Position numbers and translations under genes: made by a program | Assembly (NCBI GenBank): GCA_032433765.1 | Contig: JAVIAB010000051.1 | Coordinates: 76,379,212 to 76,443,211, forward strand | DNA: 64,000 bases | Reading direction: 5' to 3' | Origin: Megaustenia siamemsis | Lineage: Eukaryota > Mollusca > Gastropoda > Stylommatophora > Ariophantidae | In this document: piece by piece, positions 1-11,988 of the stretch | Numbering within the stretch: the first letter of the stretch is position 1 | How the letters are laid out: each line of letters starts with the position of its first letter | Notes under the pieces: generated by a model | Databases searched by the model: none | Seen by the model: the letters and a program-made list of their open reading frames with translations, nothing else | Told to the model about the DNA's origin: nothing

Positions 1-2395
1 AGCCTAGAAAAATGACAAGAGACCCGTTTAAAACAACAAAATGCAAGACAAGAAGAGACCACACATGAAGTAATGGAAACACCCATTACACAAAGAGAGC
101 TAGAGCTGGCAATATCCAAATTAAAAATGAAAAAGTCACCAGGCAATGATGGAGTGTCCAATGAAATGATTAAGAACTTGGGAACTGCAGCTAAAGCAAA
201 ACTACTGCAGATCTACATTTGCTGGATCACAGGTAGAGTGCCACAGGCATGGAGAGAAGCAATTATGATACCATTACTAAAGCCAGGAAAAGATGGTTCA
301 ATGACATCCAGCTATAGACCAATCAGCCTTACAAGCTGTTTATGTAAAACAATGGAACGTATAATCAATCTCAGACTGCAGTGGTACCTGGAAAGTGAAA
401 ATCTCCTTGTCCCACAACAAGCAGGCTTTAGACAGTGTTACTCTACCGAAGATCAAGCAACCTATCTTTCCCAGGAAATTGAAGATGCGTTTCAAGAAAA
501 GAAACTGGTACTAGCAGCATGGATAGACCTAAAGAAAGCATTTGATAAGGTATGGAAGGAAGGGCTTTTGAAGAAACTGAGAAATTATGGAGTAAATGGC
601 AGGATGTACAAATGGGTCAAAGCATACCTGCATAACAGGAGAGCCAGAGTGCAACTGGATGGTCTTAAGAGTAAGAAGGTCTTATTGCGCCAGGGCGTTC
701 CACAAGGAGGGGTACTATCTCCAACACTTTTTCTGATCTACATCAATGACCTAGTTACTGAACTACCACATGGCATCAAAGTGGCAATGTATGGAGATGA
801 CTTGGTAATGTGGTGCACAGAGGAGTATGCAACAGTGGCCTCCAAATTGCTACAAAGAGCTATGAATGCACTGAATTCATGGACAAATAGATGGTGTATC
901 AGCATCAATACAGACAAATGCAGTACTACACTTTTCACACTTTCCCCAAAACAAAAAGCAGGAGCCATCTACATAAACAATGAGCCTGTGAAAGAAGACA
1001 TACATGCTACATATCTCGGAGTTACATTTGATAACAAACTATCTTGGAAACAGCAGATAAATAAGGCAACCCAAAAAGCAAGGAGGAAATTGGCTATTCT
1101 AAGAAAGCTGTGTGGAACCACATGGGGTGCGAGTGGGAAAATACTCAGTAAAGTTTACCAACAGAGTATACGCCCACATTGCAAGAACTGGATAAAGTAC
1201 AAAACCAGGCACTTAGGGTCATCACAGGAGCAATGAAATCAACACCAATATTGGAGATGGAGAAATTGTGGAGGATACCAGCACTGAGAGAACGGAGAGA
1301 CACAAAGGTGCTGATACAGGCAGAAAAATTTGTATGCATGCCGAGACATCCAATGAAGGACAGATTCCAAAATCTTGCATTGGGACGACTTAAGAGAAGC
1401 AGCTTTATCCACCAAGCCAAGCGTATTAGTAGACAAACACCAGACATGCCAAGAGTTGTTAAACCCCTTCTGCCCATACCAGAACAGACTCCCTGGACAG
1501 ATGAATCAGGATTATCAGTTCAAATACGGACAGAAGTGAAAGGAATAGTTGACAAAGAGGAACAAAATAGTCTACAGCGGAAAACAATAACTCTCAGTTT
1601 CCTGGATGAAGAATACCCACAAGACCTATGGATCCATGTGTACACAGATGGATCAGCACAGAATGCAGTAAAGAATGGGGGAGCAGGTGCATATATAGAG
1701 TACCCAAATAACACTAGGGATATGAATAAAATAGCAACAGGAAAATATTGTCACAATTATGATGCAGAAATACAAGCAATAAAGTTGGCAATAGAAAAAC
1801 TGCTGAACAGTAATCTTAGCCCACAGCCTGTAGTGTTTTTGACAGATGCAAGATCAGTACTCCAGGCACTACATTCCAGAAAATTACCACATCTGCAGAC
1901 CTTATTGACTGAACTCTGCAAGCACCACAGGGTTGCCCTGCAGTGGATCCCGTCTCACTGTGGAATACCAGGAAATGAGAAAGCAGATCAGTTGGCAAAG
2001 GAAGGTTCAACAGGCACACAACTAGATACACCAGTTACATACCATCATAAGAAACAGATAATCAAATCAATCAGAGGACCACAAGCCCCAAATCAGGATG
2101 CCTTTCATAATATGAATAGATATGAACAAGTTATCATTATACGCCTAAGAACAGGACACAATCGACTCCATAGTCACATGTATACAAAATTCAAGATCGG
2201 CACATCAACTACTTGTACATGTGGACAGGCACCCCAGACTGCTGAACACATACTTCAAGGCTGCACTGAATATAGTAGACTGAGGAAAATCCATTGGCCC
2301 ATAGATACAACACTACAGACAAAACTATATGGGCCACTGCAAGAATTACAAAAGACAGTAAAATTTATACAGGAAACGACATTGCAGATATAGAC
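1..2395 (+). mobile_element. LINE-D copy 1: I/Nimb-like non-LTR retrotransposon, RT plus RNase H
   Basis: The 5' end is cut by the window edge. From 73 to 1236 a reverse transcriptase reads through the fingers (KSPGNDG), the palm (WIDLKKAFDKV), RQGVPQGGVLSPTLF and the catalytic box YGDDLV. From about 1179 to 2393 the other frame carries the RT C-terminus, an RNase H domain (YTDGSA, DAEIQA, TDARSVLQAL, WIPSHCGIPGNEKADQLAKEG) and a CxC...H...C finger. RT followed by RNase H is typical of the I superclade. The frames do not join cleanly: the segment after 'RPH' that reads LEYG..AW in the related fragment at 5094-5590 is missing here, so about 40 bases appear deleted near 1178. The element is therefore probably dead. 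No ORF1 or endonuclease lies within the window. Confidence 0.88.
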
Positions 2396-2401
2396 AATAC
2401 T

Positions 2402-2708
2402 TCAGGCGAACGAAAGATAGATAGATAGAAAACAACTGAAAATAAAAAGAGAACTACTAAATACAATTAAGACAAGACAAATGAAATTTTTGGGGCATGT
2501 TAAAAGACACAACAGCCTACTAAAAGTAATATTGGAAGGAAAAATACAAGGTAAAAGAGGCAGACCAAGACTAACATGGATGAGTAACATCAAAAGATGG
2601 AAAAGTCAATCTATGTCAGCCTGCACCATCAAAGCAAGAAACAGAGTAGAATGGCGATCCATGGTAGCCAACCTTCGTTGCGGAGAAGGCACGCGATGAT
2701 GATGATGA
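2402..2708 (+). mobile_element. LINE-A 3' fragment (GHVKRH...GRPRLTW domain)
   Basis: After a short GATA run this encodes the C-terminal end of a LINE ORF: MKFLGHVKRHNSLLKVI, then GKRGRPRLTW and finally MVANLRCGEGTR. It is followed by a (GAT)n tail. The same domain recurs at 7515, 16120, 29133 and, inverted, 44562. It is 5'-truncated and lacks an RT core. Confidence 0.75.
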
Positions 2709-2921
2709 CACCTTTGAACATCATAATTAATGATTTTGAAGAAAACATTCATCAGCTTAGGGCTGGTGACATCTCCATACAGCTTGTCTGGTGTGGTACC
2801 AGTTATGGCCACAAGAGCCTTCTCTTTATTTACATCATATGTTGGACATTACTGTAGCAGATGTTCAGTAGTCATTTTGCCTATGCCACAGTCACATTTA
2901 GCAGAGGTTCTTATCCTTCTA
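2709..2921 (-). mobile_element. LINE-D 3' remnant
   Basis: The minus strand reads a decayed version of the LINE-D C-terminal finger and tail (KCDCGIGKMTTEHLLQ, a stop, then TTPDKLYGD), matching the CxCG...AEHILQGC...KLYG region of the copy at 1-2395. It contains internal stops. Confidence 0.55.
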
Positions 2922-3662
2922 TCTATCTATTGACCTTTCGAGCCGTAGTCGGCCCATAGGGCGTAGACCAAGATACTTCCTCTCTTATCTGAATTTTTTG
3001 CTCTAGCAGTTTTCAATTCTTTTAAAGATATTTTATTAAATCTCGCCATTTGTCTCTGTTCTGTGCATGCAGCTCTATTTCATTGAGGGAGCCGATTCCT
3101 GCTGCTCTTGCCTCTCTCATCCATGTTCTTCTCAGTGTCTTTCTGGGTCTTCCTCTTTTTCTCTTACCTGTTGTTTCCCACATGAGGGCTTGCTTTGCTA
3201 TTCGGTTATTATCTATTTTCATCACATGTCCAACATATGACCATCATCTTTTCTTTATTACTGAAGATATTAGTGGTTGATTGACGATTTCTCTAATTTC
3301 CTCATTTGTTTTTAATTCATTCCACACTATACCAAGTATTTTCCTTAGACATTTATTTTCGAATGTGTTCACCTTTGTTTCTATATCTCTTGTTGTTTTC
3401 CAGCTTTCACATGCGTATGTAAGGGTTGATAGTACTTTTGATTTTAATAGTCTAAGTTTTGTGTTTGTGCTGATGAGTTTTGATTTCCACAACTTTTCAA
3501 GGCTTCTGAAAGACATTGCTGCTTAAGCTATTCTGATTCTGTTTTCTTTGCTTGTATCCCCTTCTCGATCAATGTGACTTTCAAGATAGATAAAGTGATC
3601 GATCTCTTCCACTGGTTTGTTTTCCATGTATATTTTGTTGTCTGTTGGAATTAAGCTTTTCA
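2918..3662 (-). mobile_element. LINE-B 5'-truncated copy
   Basis: The minus strand encodes the LINE-B C-terminal region (SFRSLEKLWKSKL, YACESWKTTRDIE, CLRKILGI, SYVGHVMR, GKRKRGRPR, NRDKWRDLIKYL). Its 3' tail passes through a conserved 'gccctatgggccg.ctacggctcgaaaggtcaa' element into (GATA)n. The reading frame is broken at about 3225-3250. The 3' end is at the low-coordinate side. Confidence 0.82.
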
Positions 3663-3663
3663 T

Positions 3664-4985
3664 GAAAAACCGGGCCTACTGGCGTAGGTGATCTTGTCTC
3701 TTCACAACTTTTGATCTCGGCAGCTATTTATCATTTCTGTTGATGACCTTCTGTCAAGCCATTCTCTTAAGCTGTCTGTTATTTTTTCTCTTTCCTTCCC
3801 TCTATCTCTTTGTCCCTCATTTTTTCCAGTTGTTACAATATATTCCAGTTGTTCTCTTCTCATTACATGGCCAAAAAATGATGATTGTTTCTTCCTAATA
3901 TTGGAAATTAGCTCTCTTTTTGCTTTGACCTCTCTCAGAACATCTTCATTACTCTTCTTAGCTGTCCATGGTACTCTCAACATTCTTCTGTAAAACCACT
4001 TTCTACAGACTCCAGTGTTTTTCTTGTCTGTTGTCCTATTGTCCATGATTCGCATCCATATTTTAAGACTGGCTCTACATAACATTTAAGAACTCTTTTT
4101 CTTTATTCTATTGTCAAAAATGGATTGCACAGTATCTTCCTCATTTTTTGGAAAGCTGCTTTTGCCTGAGCCATTCTGCATCTCACCTCTTTTGTACATC
4201 TTCCGTCTGAGGTTAACAAATTTCCCAAATATTTAAATTCATTTACCTGTTTTAATATTGTTCCACTTGTCTTTATTTTGCACTGAGGTGATGTCTTTTT
4301 CTTTGTTGTTACCATTACCTCTGTCTTTTTGCTATTAAGGCTGAGTCCTTTATTTTTGCTTTCTTTCACTATAATGTCCAACATTTCTTGTATCTCATTT
4401 TCACTCTTAGCGATTAAGACTGTATCATCAGTATACCTTAGATTATTTATATTATGACCTGCAATTGTTATTCCAGGCATGTCCCTCATGGATCTTAAAA
4501 TAATCTCACTATAAATATTAAACAAATCTGGTGACAGCACACAACCTTGTCTTACACATTGTCTTATTTGTTGAAACATTCCCAATTGGTTTCCAGTTCT
4601 TATGACCGCTGTTTGTTACCAGTTCATGTTCTTTATTATTCTTAGATCTTTGCTGTCTACGTTTATGCTTTCTAAATTTTCATTATTTCTTGGTGCTTTA
4701 CTTTGTCAAATTCCTTGGTGTAATCTATGAAACATAGGTATAGATCTGTTTTCACCTCTATGGCTCTTTCTACTAAAGATCTTATGATATAAATGGCATT
4801 GCTTGTTCCTTTATCTCTAACAAAACCATACTGTTCATCGCTAATTTCTGGACTGATTTTGTTTCGCACTCTTCGCATGATGATTCTTAGTAATATCTTA
4901 GTCATATGACTCATAAGGCTTATTGTCATCATAGAGTTTATTGAATCTGCTCTTTGCATAGCTTTTATTAATTCTACAAAGTTTT
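3664..4985 (-). mobile_element. LINE-C copy 1, RT palm to 3' end
   Basis: Three minus-strand blocks follow each other. They are FVRDKGTSNAIYIIRSL...FIDYTKEFDKV (palm A), RQGCVLSPDLFNIYSEII...LRYTDDTVLIA (the palm C box, YTDD) and [23 protein letters not shown]...FFGHVMRRE (C-terminal domain). Frameshifts separate the blocks. It abuts LINE-B end to end at about 3663. Related copies lie at 10925-11985 and 55660-56195. Confidence 0.82.
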
Positions 4986-5093
4986 CCTAGTCTATCTTTT
5001 CCAAAACTATTTATTCTCGGGTGCATGGAATGATTTGTCAGTCTTCTGAATTTTTCACTTTGTTATTGAGTCCTGTTGTCTTTTCTGCCTTTC

Positions 5094-5590
5094 ATTGGTT
5101 ACAAATGTGTATTTTTTTCCAGTTCTATAATGGATGTTGATCTCGTGTCACCACTTATGATTCTCACTGCTTGATTTTGGAGCTGGTTGATCTTCACAAA
5201 ATTTGATTGTGTTGTTGTTGCCCATGCTGCAATACCATACTCTAGGACTGGTCTCACTTCCCCCATGTAAAGCTTCTTTAGCAGGCTCCCATTTGCCTTC
5301 AAAGTTAGCCAGATAGCTTTTCCTGATTGCCATCCTTTGCATTGCTCTTTGTCTAGTTCCATATTTCTGTGGTTTCCATGTCAAACGACGGTTAAATATT
5401 ATGCCTATATGTTTGAGGTTTTCATCCAGATGTAGATTTTTGCCATCTACTTTTAGCTTGGGGTGCTGAGGTTTGTTTGAGAGGAAGAATACTCTGTGTG
5501 TTATTTTTCCTTCAGTTATTTTAACTAGCCAGTCAAGAACCCATTTTTCCAGTGAGGACAGCGCTTGTTGTATTTGGGTACCCACCACAA
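5094..5590 (-). mobile_element. LINE-D fragment (RT thumb)
   Basis: The minus strand reads QIQQALSSLEKWVLDWLVKI, then, after a frameshift, GEVRPVLEYGIAAWATTTQ and QLQNQAVRIISGDTRSTSI. This is the region just after the YxDD box in LINE-D, and it contains the block deleted in the copy at 1-2395. Between 4986 and 5093 nothing is recognised. Confidence 0.7.
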
Positions 5591-6163
5591 TGTATTATTT
5601 AGAGGAAGACCCGTCCATTCTTTAATGTTGTCAATTTAGTTTTTATTATACATTTTCCTTTGCATCTTACCCTTTCCCCTTTTACTTGTGTGATAGGTTT
5701 TGCCAGACTTGAAGAATGTACAATTGTAAACTCAAAAATGCTCTCACATTCAGCTAGTGCTCTAAACTTAAACATGTTTGTAGCCCCTCTGAAGCTTTTC
5801 ATATCTCTGATTAAACTTAAAAGATAAAGGATGCACCACAGCATATACCGGCATTATGTTCTTTATGGGGAAAAAGTATTAAACTTTATCATACTAGGTC
5901 ATGACATTTGAGGGAGCTAGTGCTTTTCTTTACTGCTAATAACTTCAACTCAGCAAACGAGTGTCGGTCTGATATTGATCAGTGGTTACTTTATTGTCAA
6001 ACCAGTGTTCTAGTCTCTGTGCCACTGGTGTTAAATTATACCCAAAAAATCTTTGTTCACAGTGAACATTGGCTTTTCCCCCTAATATATTAGGTATTTT
6101 TCTTTTATAGAATAGAATGATTTATTGTTAGGTTTGATTAATTGTGTTTCTTCTGTCTTCTAG
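5591..6163. other. Intron sequence without recognised feature
   Basis: AT-rich sequence leading to the RPC7 acceptor. No coding similarity, tRNA box or clear repeat was seen. The last 20 bases form a pyrimidine-rich tract ending in the acceptor TTCTAG. Confidence 0.5.
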
Positions 6164-6310
6164 AAACTCGAACAAACTGATGCAAAAACAGAAAATACTG
6201 AGGATGTGGAAGGAAATGAAGAAGGGGATGAAGAGAAAGCAAAGGAAGACAAAGATGATGAAGATGAAGATGAGGATAATGAAGAATATGATGAAGAGGA
6301 TGCAGAGGAG
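6164..6310 (+). CDS. POLR3G: RPC7 penultimate exon (acidic tail)
   Basis: 147 nt, 49 codons, phase 0 at both ends. Composition runs KLEQTDAKTENTEDVEG and then Asp/Glu blocks. Acceptor ...TCTTCTAG, donor GAG|GTTTGT. Confidence 0.75.
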
Positions 6311-7086
6311 GTTTGTATATAAATATATTTTATAAGTATGGTTTTTACAGTTAATTTATTCAATATTATTCTTTCTTGTCATTTTCATTGTTAAGAAATT
6401 AATTTGCTTGCAGTGATAATATGCACTATACACACACACAGAGTCCACTCCTTTTTGTCGTCAGCCCATGAAATGATATTAAATTGTTCTTTGTTGTCAG
6501 CCCATAGGACATTAAGTTGTTCTTTGTTATCAGCCCATAGAAGAACATAAAGTTGTTCTATCATATTATGATCATCACATTTCTTCATGTCTCTACAGTA
6601 GCATATTAATAGTATCAATCAATAACATATGGCCAGCCCTTCTACAACCTGTTTCCTTATTATAAATTATCATTTTTCCATACCGTATTATTAAAAAAGA
6701 CAATCTGTACTAAATACGAGTAACTGACATAATATGAAAGGTGTGCATTATTCTCTAAACACAAATGACCTTTGATCTGAAATCTGGATTAAGTTTAGTC
6801 ATGATATCCATTTAACACATAAATAACTTTCATCATTTATCATCAAGTTTTTGTCTTATAATCGTAATTAAATTTATCGTGTAAATTTAAATTGTATGCG
6901 TAGACTTTACTAGCCTCTGGTTTACATATTGCAAATATTCTTTTGTTTTATCATTTCCTTTTTATGTTGATAACTCTTTTTGATGTCTCACCACAACAGG
7001 AGACAGACTACAACCAGGCCTATTTTGACAATGGAGAGGAATATGGTGATGATGATGAAGATGATGATGAGGGCCCTACATACTGA
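6164..7086 (+). CDS. POLR3G: RNA polymerase III subunit RPC7 (POLR3G/POLR3GL-like), last two exons
   Basis: RPC7 is a Pol III-specific subunit that joins RPC3 and RPC6 in the initiation subcomplex in the nucleus. Two exons are visible, 6164-6310 and 7000-7086, both spliced in phase 0 (acceptors TTCTAG and CAACAG, donor GAG|GTTTGT). They encode an almost wholly acidic stretch of Glu/Asp with a few Lys, then the family-typical C-terminus DYNQAYFDNGEEYGDDD...EGPTY and a TGA. The acidic tail followed by 'YFDNGE' and a terminal Tyr is the basis for the call. Earlier exons must lie to the left of the window, beyond the LINE cluster at 1-5590, or have been missed. An ATTAAA at 7120 may be the polyadenylation signal. 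The vertebrate paralogues POLR3G and POLR3GL cannot be told apart from this piece. Confidence 0.8.
7000..7086 (+). CDS. POLR3G: RPC7 terminal exon
   Basis: 87 nt including the TGA stop. It encodes ETDYNQAYFDNGEEYG followed by Asp/Glu and a terminal GPTY. Acceptor CCACAACAG. Confidence 0.8.
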   Translation, partial: ETDYNQAYFDNGEEYGDDDEDDDEGPTY

Positions 7087-7119
7087 TGATGTTTGCCACA
7101 AACCAAAATATTTTCATAA

Positions 7120-7125
7120 ATTAAA
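7120..7125 (+). promoter_or_regulatory. Candidate polyadenylation signal of RPC7
   Basis: ATTAAA lies 34 bases after the stop codon and is followed by a G/T-rich stretch from about 7129. This is a common variant of AATAAA. Confidence 0.45.
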
Positions 7126-7240
7126 AATGTTGTGACATTAGTACTCGTCTTCTTTTTAGTGGTTCATTATAGTGTGACACAGATACAATTTAAACAAATT
7201 CGAGTGATAGCATTGATTGTATAGATAAGATCACTTGAAA

Positions 7241-7364
7241 GATAGAGCCGGTTATTGGAAGATTGACTTCAGATAGAGCCGGTTATTGGGAGATTGACTT
7301 CAGATAGAGCCGGTTATTGGGAGATTGACTTCAGATAGAGCCAGTTATTGGGAGATTGACTTCA
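7241..7364. repeat. Minisatellite, 31-bp unit x 4
   Basis: Four adjacent copies of gatagagccggttattggga plus gattgacttca. Units 1 and 4 each differ from the others by one base. It lies just downstream of the RPC7 3' end. Confidence 0.92.
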
Positions 7365-7514
7365 AAAGATGATGTGATAAATTGCTCATCTGGTTTCAAA
7401 TATAGCTGATCCTGTGTAAAATTGTGACAAGTAAGTATGTAGTTTCAGTAAAGTGGTCCTTTGCAGTAGGCACTTTATGTAATGGAGAATTTAGGTACTT
7501 TGTTCATTCACTAC

Positions 7515-7710
7515 TGTACTATGTCCTGGAGGGGAAAATACATACAAGGTAAAAGAGGCAGAGGCAGACCAAGATTAACATGGACGAGTAACATCAAAAG
7601 ATGGACAAATCAACCGATGACAACCTGCACCATCAAAGCAAGAGATAGAGCAAAATGGCGCTCCATGGTAGCCAACCTTCGTTGCGGAGACGGCACTCAA
7701 TGATGATGAA
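7515..7710 (+). mobile_element. LINE-A 3' fragment
   Basis: Encodes [12 protein letters not shown]...IKRWTNQPMTTCTIKARDRAKW and the terminal [12 protein letters not shown], then a (GAT)n tail. It is directly followed by a LINE-B copy. Confidence 0.75.
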
Positions 7711-7724
7711 TGATGATGTTCATT

Positions 7725-8140
7725 CATCGGGATATGAGAAGCTCTACTACAGAACCTGCAAAGAATTGATTTCAGTGTTGGTTGAATCTTCAGTAATAAA
7801 GAAAAGACGATGGTCATATGTTGGACATGTGATGAGAAGAGATAATAACTGAATAGCAAAGCAAGCCCTTATGTGGGAAACAACAGGTAGGAGAAAAAGA
7901 GGAAGACCCAGAGAGACACTGAGAAGAACATTGATGAGAGAGGCAAGAGCAGCAGGATTCGGCTACCTAAATGAGATAGAGCTGCTTGCACAGAACAGAG
8001 ACAAATGGCGAGATTTGATAAAATATCTTTAAAAGAATTGAAAACTGCTAGAACAAAAATTCAGAAAAGAGAAGGAGTATCTTGGTCTACACCCTATGAG
8101 CCGGCAACGGCTCAAAAGGTCAATAGATAGATAGATTAAT
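7725..8140 (+). mobile_element. LINE-B 3' fragment
   Basis: Begins within the LINE-B C-terminal domain ([21 protein letters not shown], one stop, then KQALMWETTGRRKRGRPRETLRR) and runs through the family 3' tail to (GATA)n at about 8125-8136. Confidence 0.8.
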
Positions 8141-8785
8141 TGAATGTTTCATGATAGTTGATAGCCAAATATTTTTTTTTTTTTTTTAATCTGTGCTGTG
8201 TCATATTTTCTTTCCAGTTTTGACCCTCTATATAGCATTTATTTATAAGTTCTTTGGGGTTCTTATTACACAACAGTTTTGGTAATGAATTTTTGCAAAA
8301 ATTAAAAATTAAACAAAAGAAACGTTATTAGAAAGGTTTAAATAAAAACTGTGTGACAAAAGAAGGAATCAGTGGGAAAGAAAGCATAAGTGATTTAAGA
8401 AAGACAAGGTGACTGATTACCATTTGGCATCTTGTGTATTGAAATTTAAATGATTGAAAAAAGAAAATAGATTATTAGCATTAAGTGTGAGCACATGTGA
8501 TGTAATTTTGACCCAATTGTGCAGCTCCAAGAAGTGGTTTCCAACATGGTGTCATTAAAGGGAAATCCAGAGATCCACTAGATATGAAAACATATAACGG
8601 TAATCTGGCAGAGTTTATGTGAGTTCTGCTGTTTGTCAAAGTGGATGTTTCATTGATGAATGACTGTTACGCCACTGATGTAAAGTGTTCATTCAGACTA
8701 TGAATTATAAAGCTGTTTTCTGATGTAAATTAAAAAGATACCATGCGGTCAAGTTAATATAGTAATGAGTACCTGTCATGCCTTG
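8141..8785. other. Unassigned AT-rich spacer
   Basis: Contains a poly-T run at about 8171-8187. No coding region or repeat was recognised. Confidence 0.5.
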
Positions 8786-9115
8786 AGGTGTATGGGAATA
8801 TGGTATTAGTTGCCATATCTTTGTTATGATCATTAGTCATAGGCACATCTATAGGTGATGTGGCCAGTACCATGTCAGCCATCCTACACTCCCAGAGGAA
8901 ATCTCTGGGGCCCATTTTCATAGTTTGAGTTGAACCCCAAAGTCATGTTGGTTGGGAACAAAATTGGTCACAATTTGTATAGGCTGGGTGGGACTCCAGA
9001 CCCTCGTCGATAAAAAAAACAACTGCCACTTCTGGGAATTGACATCAGATACTTCTGATCAGGAAGTGAATGCAGCCACCACTCTTCAGAACAGAATAGT
9101 ACTAATAGTCTAAAT
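8786..9115 (-). repeat. Degenerate SINE relative
   Basis: Contains a mutated version of the SINE-1 tail (ccttgaggtgtatgggaata, then tggtattagttgcc) joined to sequence not found in intact SINE-1 copies. Probably an old SINE-1 relative. Confidence 0.4.
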
Positions 9116-9663
9116 GATGCTTTTATATTGAATTTAATACGTTTTAATACAGTTTCTAAATTATTGGTTTGTCTTATGTATGAGTGTGATTCTATATGTG
9201 TAATATATAATGTTTAGTTTGTAAATTGTGTGTTTTGTTGTAGTAAAATCTTATATTCTGTGGGGGCAAAGTTGTTTGCTGATATGACTGGTTTTGTGTT
9301 TACATGTCTGAAAGTAGCAAACAAGAATATTGTCACTGAGCAGATTTTAGATCTGGAAAATACTGGGAGCGATTTACAAAAAATTAGCCAGTCCTAATAA
9401 AGTCAGAGCCTAAAGAAAGCAATGACAATATAAAATAACTGCTCTAATTCCAACAACACGATAAAACAATTGCAACATCATGCACCAACAACAGCAGAAT
9501 CAATTTATGTCAACAAATTTTTATTTCGCCTATACATGATCAACCTGAATGTATAAAATACAGATAAGTTTCCTCCCATTAGAATAGCATTGTATTCAAG
9601 TGAAATATACAACAAATAATCCATAATAAACTATAATACAGAATGCATTTCACACCTGACAAC
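9116..9663. other. Unassigned AT-rich spacer
   Basis: No coding region, repeat or RNA gene recognised. Confidence 0.5.
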
Positions 9664-9675
9664 AATAAACATATA

Positions 9676-9930
9676 ATAAAAAAAAGTAAAGTACCCCCAT
9701 CACGCCAAATGGCGTATAGGGAATATGGTGTTAGTGACCATAAATTTTACAGACCTTCGGCACATGATTTTTGGGGTAATGTGGTCGGTATTACGCCTGT
9801 GCCGCTTTACTTTCCCAGAAAAAAATCCGGTACCCATTAAATGCTGGGTGAAACGGAAACCGTCGGTTGGGATCGAACCCTACCTTGTCTTTTGTAGTCC
9901 AGTACACTAACCAGAGCTATCACGGCTCCC
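9676..9930 (-). mobile_element. tRNA-derived SINE-1 copy 1
   Basis: On the minus strand it begins GGGAGCCGTGATAGCTCTGG, an A-box-like region, with a B box GGTTCGATCCC about 50 bases on. A GC-richer body and a short A-rich tail follow. It is flanked by a 12-bp target-site duplication, aataaacatata, at 9664-9675 and 9931-9942. The Pol III boxes mark its tRNA origin. It is not a functional tRNA. Confidence 0.88.
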
Positions 9931-10029
9931 AATAAACATATACATAACATAATTTATATGAATAGCTCAAATGAGTTATGACCAGGCCAGTTTTTATGTC
10001 TGCTAATTGTTAGAAAAAATATCTGGCTA

Positions 10030-10200
10030 AAGATAGGCAGATTACTCTACTGAGTGGGTCAGTGAGCTTGCTGCTAACCAGAAGAATCTGGGTTTAATTC
10101 TTAGATAAGACTGTTTTTTTTTTTTAAATACCAAGACTTCGGAGTCCAACTAATCTCTGAAAACGGGTACCTGAGATTTTTTTCTGAGAAATCACCCATA
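10030..10200 (+). repeat. tRNA-derived SINE-like repeat (second type)
   Basis: Reads actctactgagtgggtcagt as an A-box-like region and GGGTTTAATTC as a weak B box 40 bases on, then a poly-T run and a GC-richer body (acttcggagtccaactaatc). Single copy here and degenerate. Confidence 0.35.
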
Positions 10201-10480
10201 AAATGTGTCACTGATCATTTCAAAATATGGACACTAACATTATACTCATCCTACACATTAAAACATGGAAGTAACCCTCTTATTTATTCTGCTTAGTAAA
10301 TTATATGTTTCAATTCTTTGCTCTCCTAATGTTTGCTAGCAACATCTTGCCATGAAGTCACATAATTTCAAGAACAACCTGCAGTTCTACTATAATAAGC
10401 TTTGCTGTCAAGACTTTCTGTACCACTGAGTCTCCAAATTATGAGATTCTGCCATTTGCTTCAATTTAAAAATCAACTTA
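10201..10480. other. Unassigned spacer
   Basis: No feature recognised. Confidence 0.4.
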
Positions 10481-10489
10481 AAAATAAAG

Positions 10490-10735
10490 ATGTCTCACAA
10501 CAGTAAATCATTACTCCTACGTGAGTTGAGTGTAGAGCCTCCACTTCCATAGGCCCATCTTATTGAGGAGTGTGGCCCAGTGCTATCTTCCCGATTGCCT
10601 GACCAAATGGCCAGGTACCAACTTTTTTCCCAACTGGGTTGTCTGGCAGGGACGAGCATTCTTTGAAACCTGGCATTCGGGGTGAAAAGCAAGCCATCGA
10701 CGACTACACTAATCAGTCCCACAAATCACATTAGG
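10490..10735 (-). repeat. SINE-like GC-richer block
   Basis: Stands out by base composition from its AT-rich surroundings. The minus strand begins gtgtagtcgtcgatggcttg and carries a B-box-like caggtttcaaag. No second copy was found in the window, so the call rests on composition and weak Pol III boxes. Confidence 0.3.
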
Positions 10736-10924
10736 TTTCTAATAAAGAAAATAAATTATAAAACCCCATTAGGCCAAAAAGTAACTCTTATTATTTACCA
10801 TTCTATTTTGTCATGTTGGCCAGTCAAGATAAGCTTTAAAAAAATGTATTATTCTCATCTCATAAAGTTTGGAGAATGCTAGTCTAACATATCAGTGATT
10901 TACATACAAATGTAAGTGTATGTC

Positions 10925-11985
10925 CCTGATGTTGACAAAGTAAAGCACCAAGAAGAAATAATCAAAATTTTAGAAAGCATAAATGTAGACAGCAAAGATC
11001 TAAGAATAATAAAGAACATGTACTGGTAACAAACAGCGGCCATAAGAACTGGAAACCAATTGGGAATGTTTCAACAAATAAAACAATGTGTTAGGCAAGG
11101 TTGTGTGCTGTCACCAGATTTGTTTAATATTTATAGTGAGATTATTTTAAGATCCATAAGGGGCATGCCTGGAATAACAATCGGAGGTCATAATATAAAT
11201 AATCTAAGGTATGTTGATGAAACAGTCTTAATCGCTAATAGTGAAAATGAGTTACAAGAAATGTTGGACATTATAGTGAAAGAAAGTAAAAAAAAAAAAG
11301 GACTCAGCCTTAATAGCAAAAAGACAGAGGTAATGGTAACAACAAAGAAAAAGACATCACCTCGGTGCAAAATAAAGACAAGTGGAACAATATTAAAACA
11401 GGTAAATGAATTTAAATATTTGGGACCTTTGTTACCTCAGACGGAAGATGTACAACAGAGGTGAGATGCAAAATGGTTCAGGCAAAAGCAGCTTTCCAAA
11501 AAATGAGAAAGATACTATGCAATCCATTTTTGATAATAGAAACAAGAAAAAGAGTTCTTAAATGTTATGTAGAGCCAGTCTTAACATATGGATGTAAATC
11601 ATGAACAATGGGACAACAGACAAGAAAGTCACTAGAGTCTGTAGAAATGTGGTTTTACAGAAGAATGTTAAGAATACCATAGACAAATAAGAAGAGTAAT
11701 GAAAACGTTCTGAAAGAGGCCATAGCAAAAAGAAAGCTAATTTCCAATATTAGGAAGAAACAATCATCATTTTTTGGCCATGTAATGAGAAGAGAACAGC
11801 TGGAATATATTGTCACAACCGGGAAAATTGAGGGACGAAGAGATAGAGAGAAGCAAAGAGAAAAGATACCAGACAGCTTAAGAGAATGGCTTGGCAGAAG
11901 GTCAACAACAGAAAGGATATATAACTGTGATTGAAAGTTATGGAGAAACATGATCACCCACGCCATCTGGCTTGGTACTTGATGA
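10925..11985 (+). mobile_element. LINE-C copy 2
   Basis: The plus strand encodes RQGCVLSPDLFNIYSEII, LRYVDETVLIA (the YxDD box mutated to YVDE), then LNSKKTEVMVTT and KQVNEFKYLG. After frameshifts it reads SFFGHVMRREQ and the C-terminal Arg/Glu-rich end. The lost second catalytic Asp and the frameshifts mean it is dead. Confidence 0.82.
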
Positions 11986-11988
11986 TGA

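Noticed and set aside
6160..6363. Minus-strand Ser-rich frame opposite the RPC7 exon
   Set aside because: It is the antisense shadow of the Asp/Glu codons of the RPC7 acidic tail.
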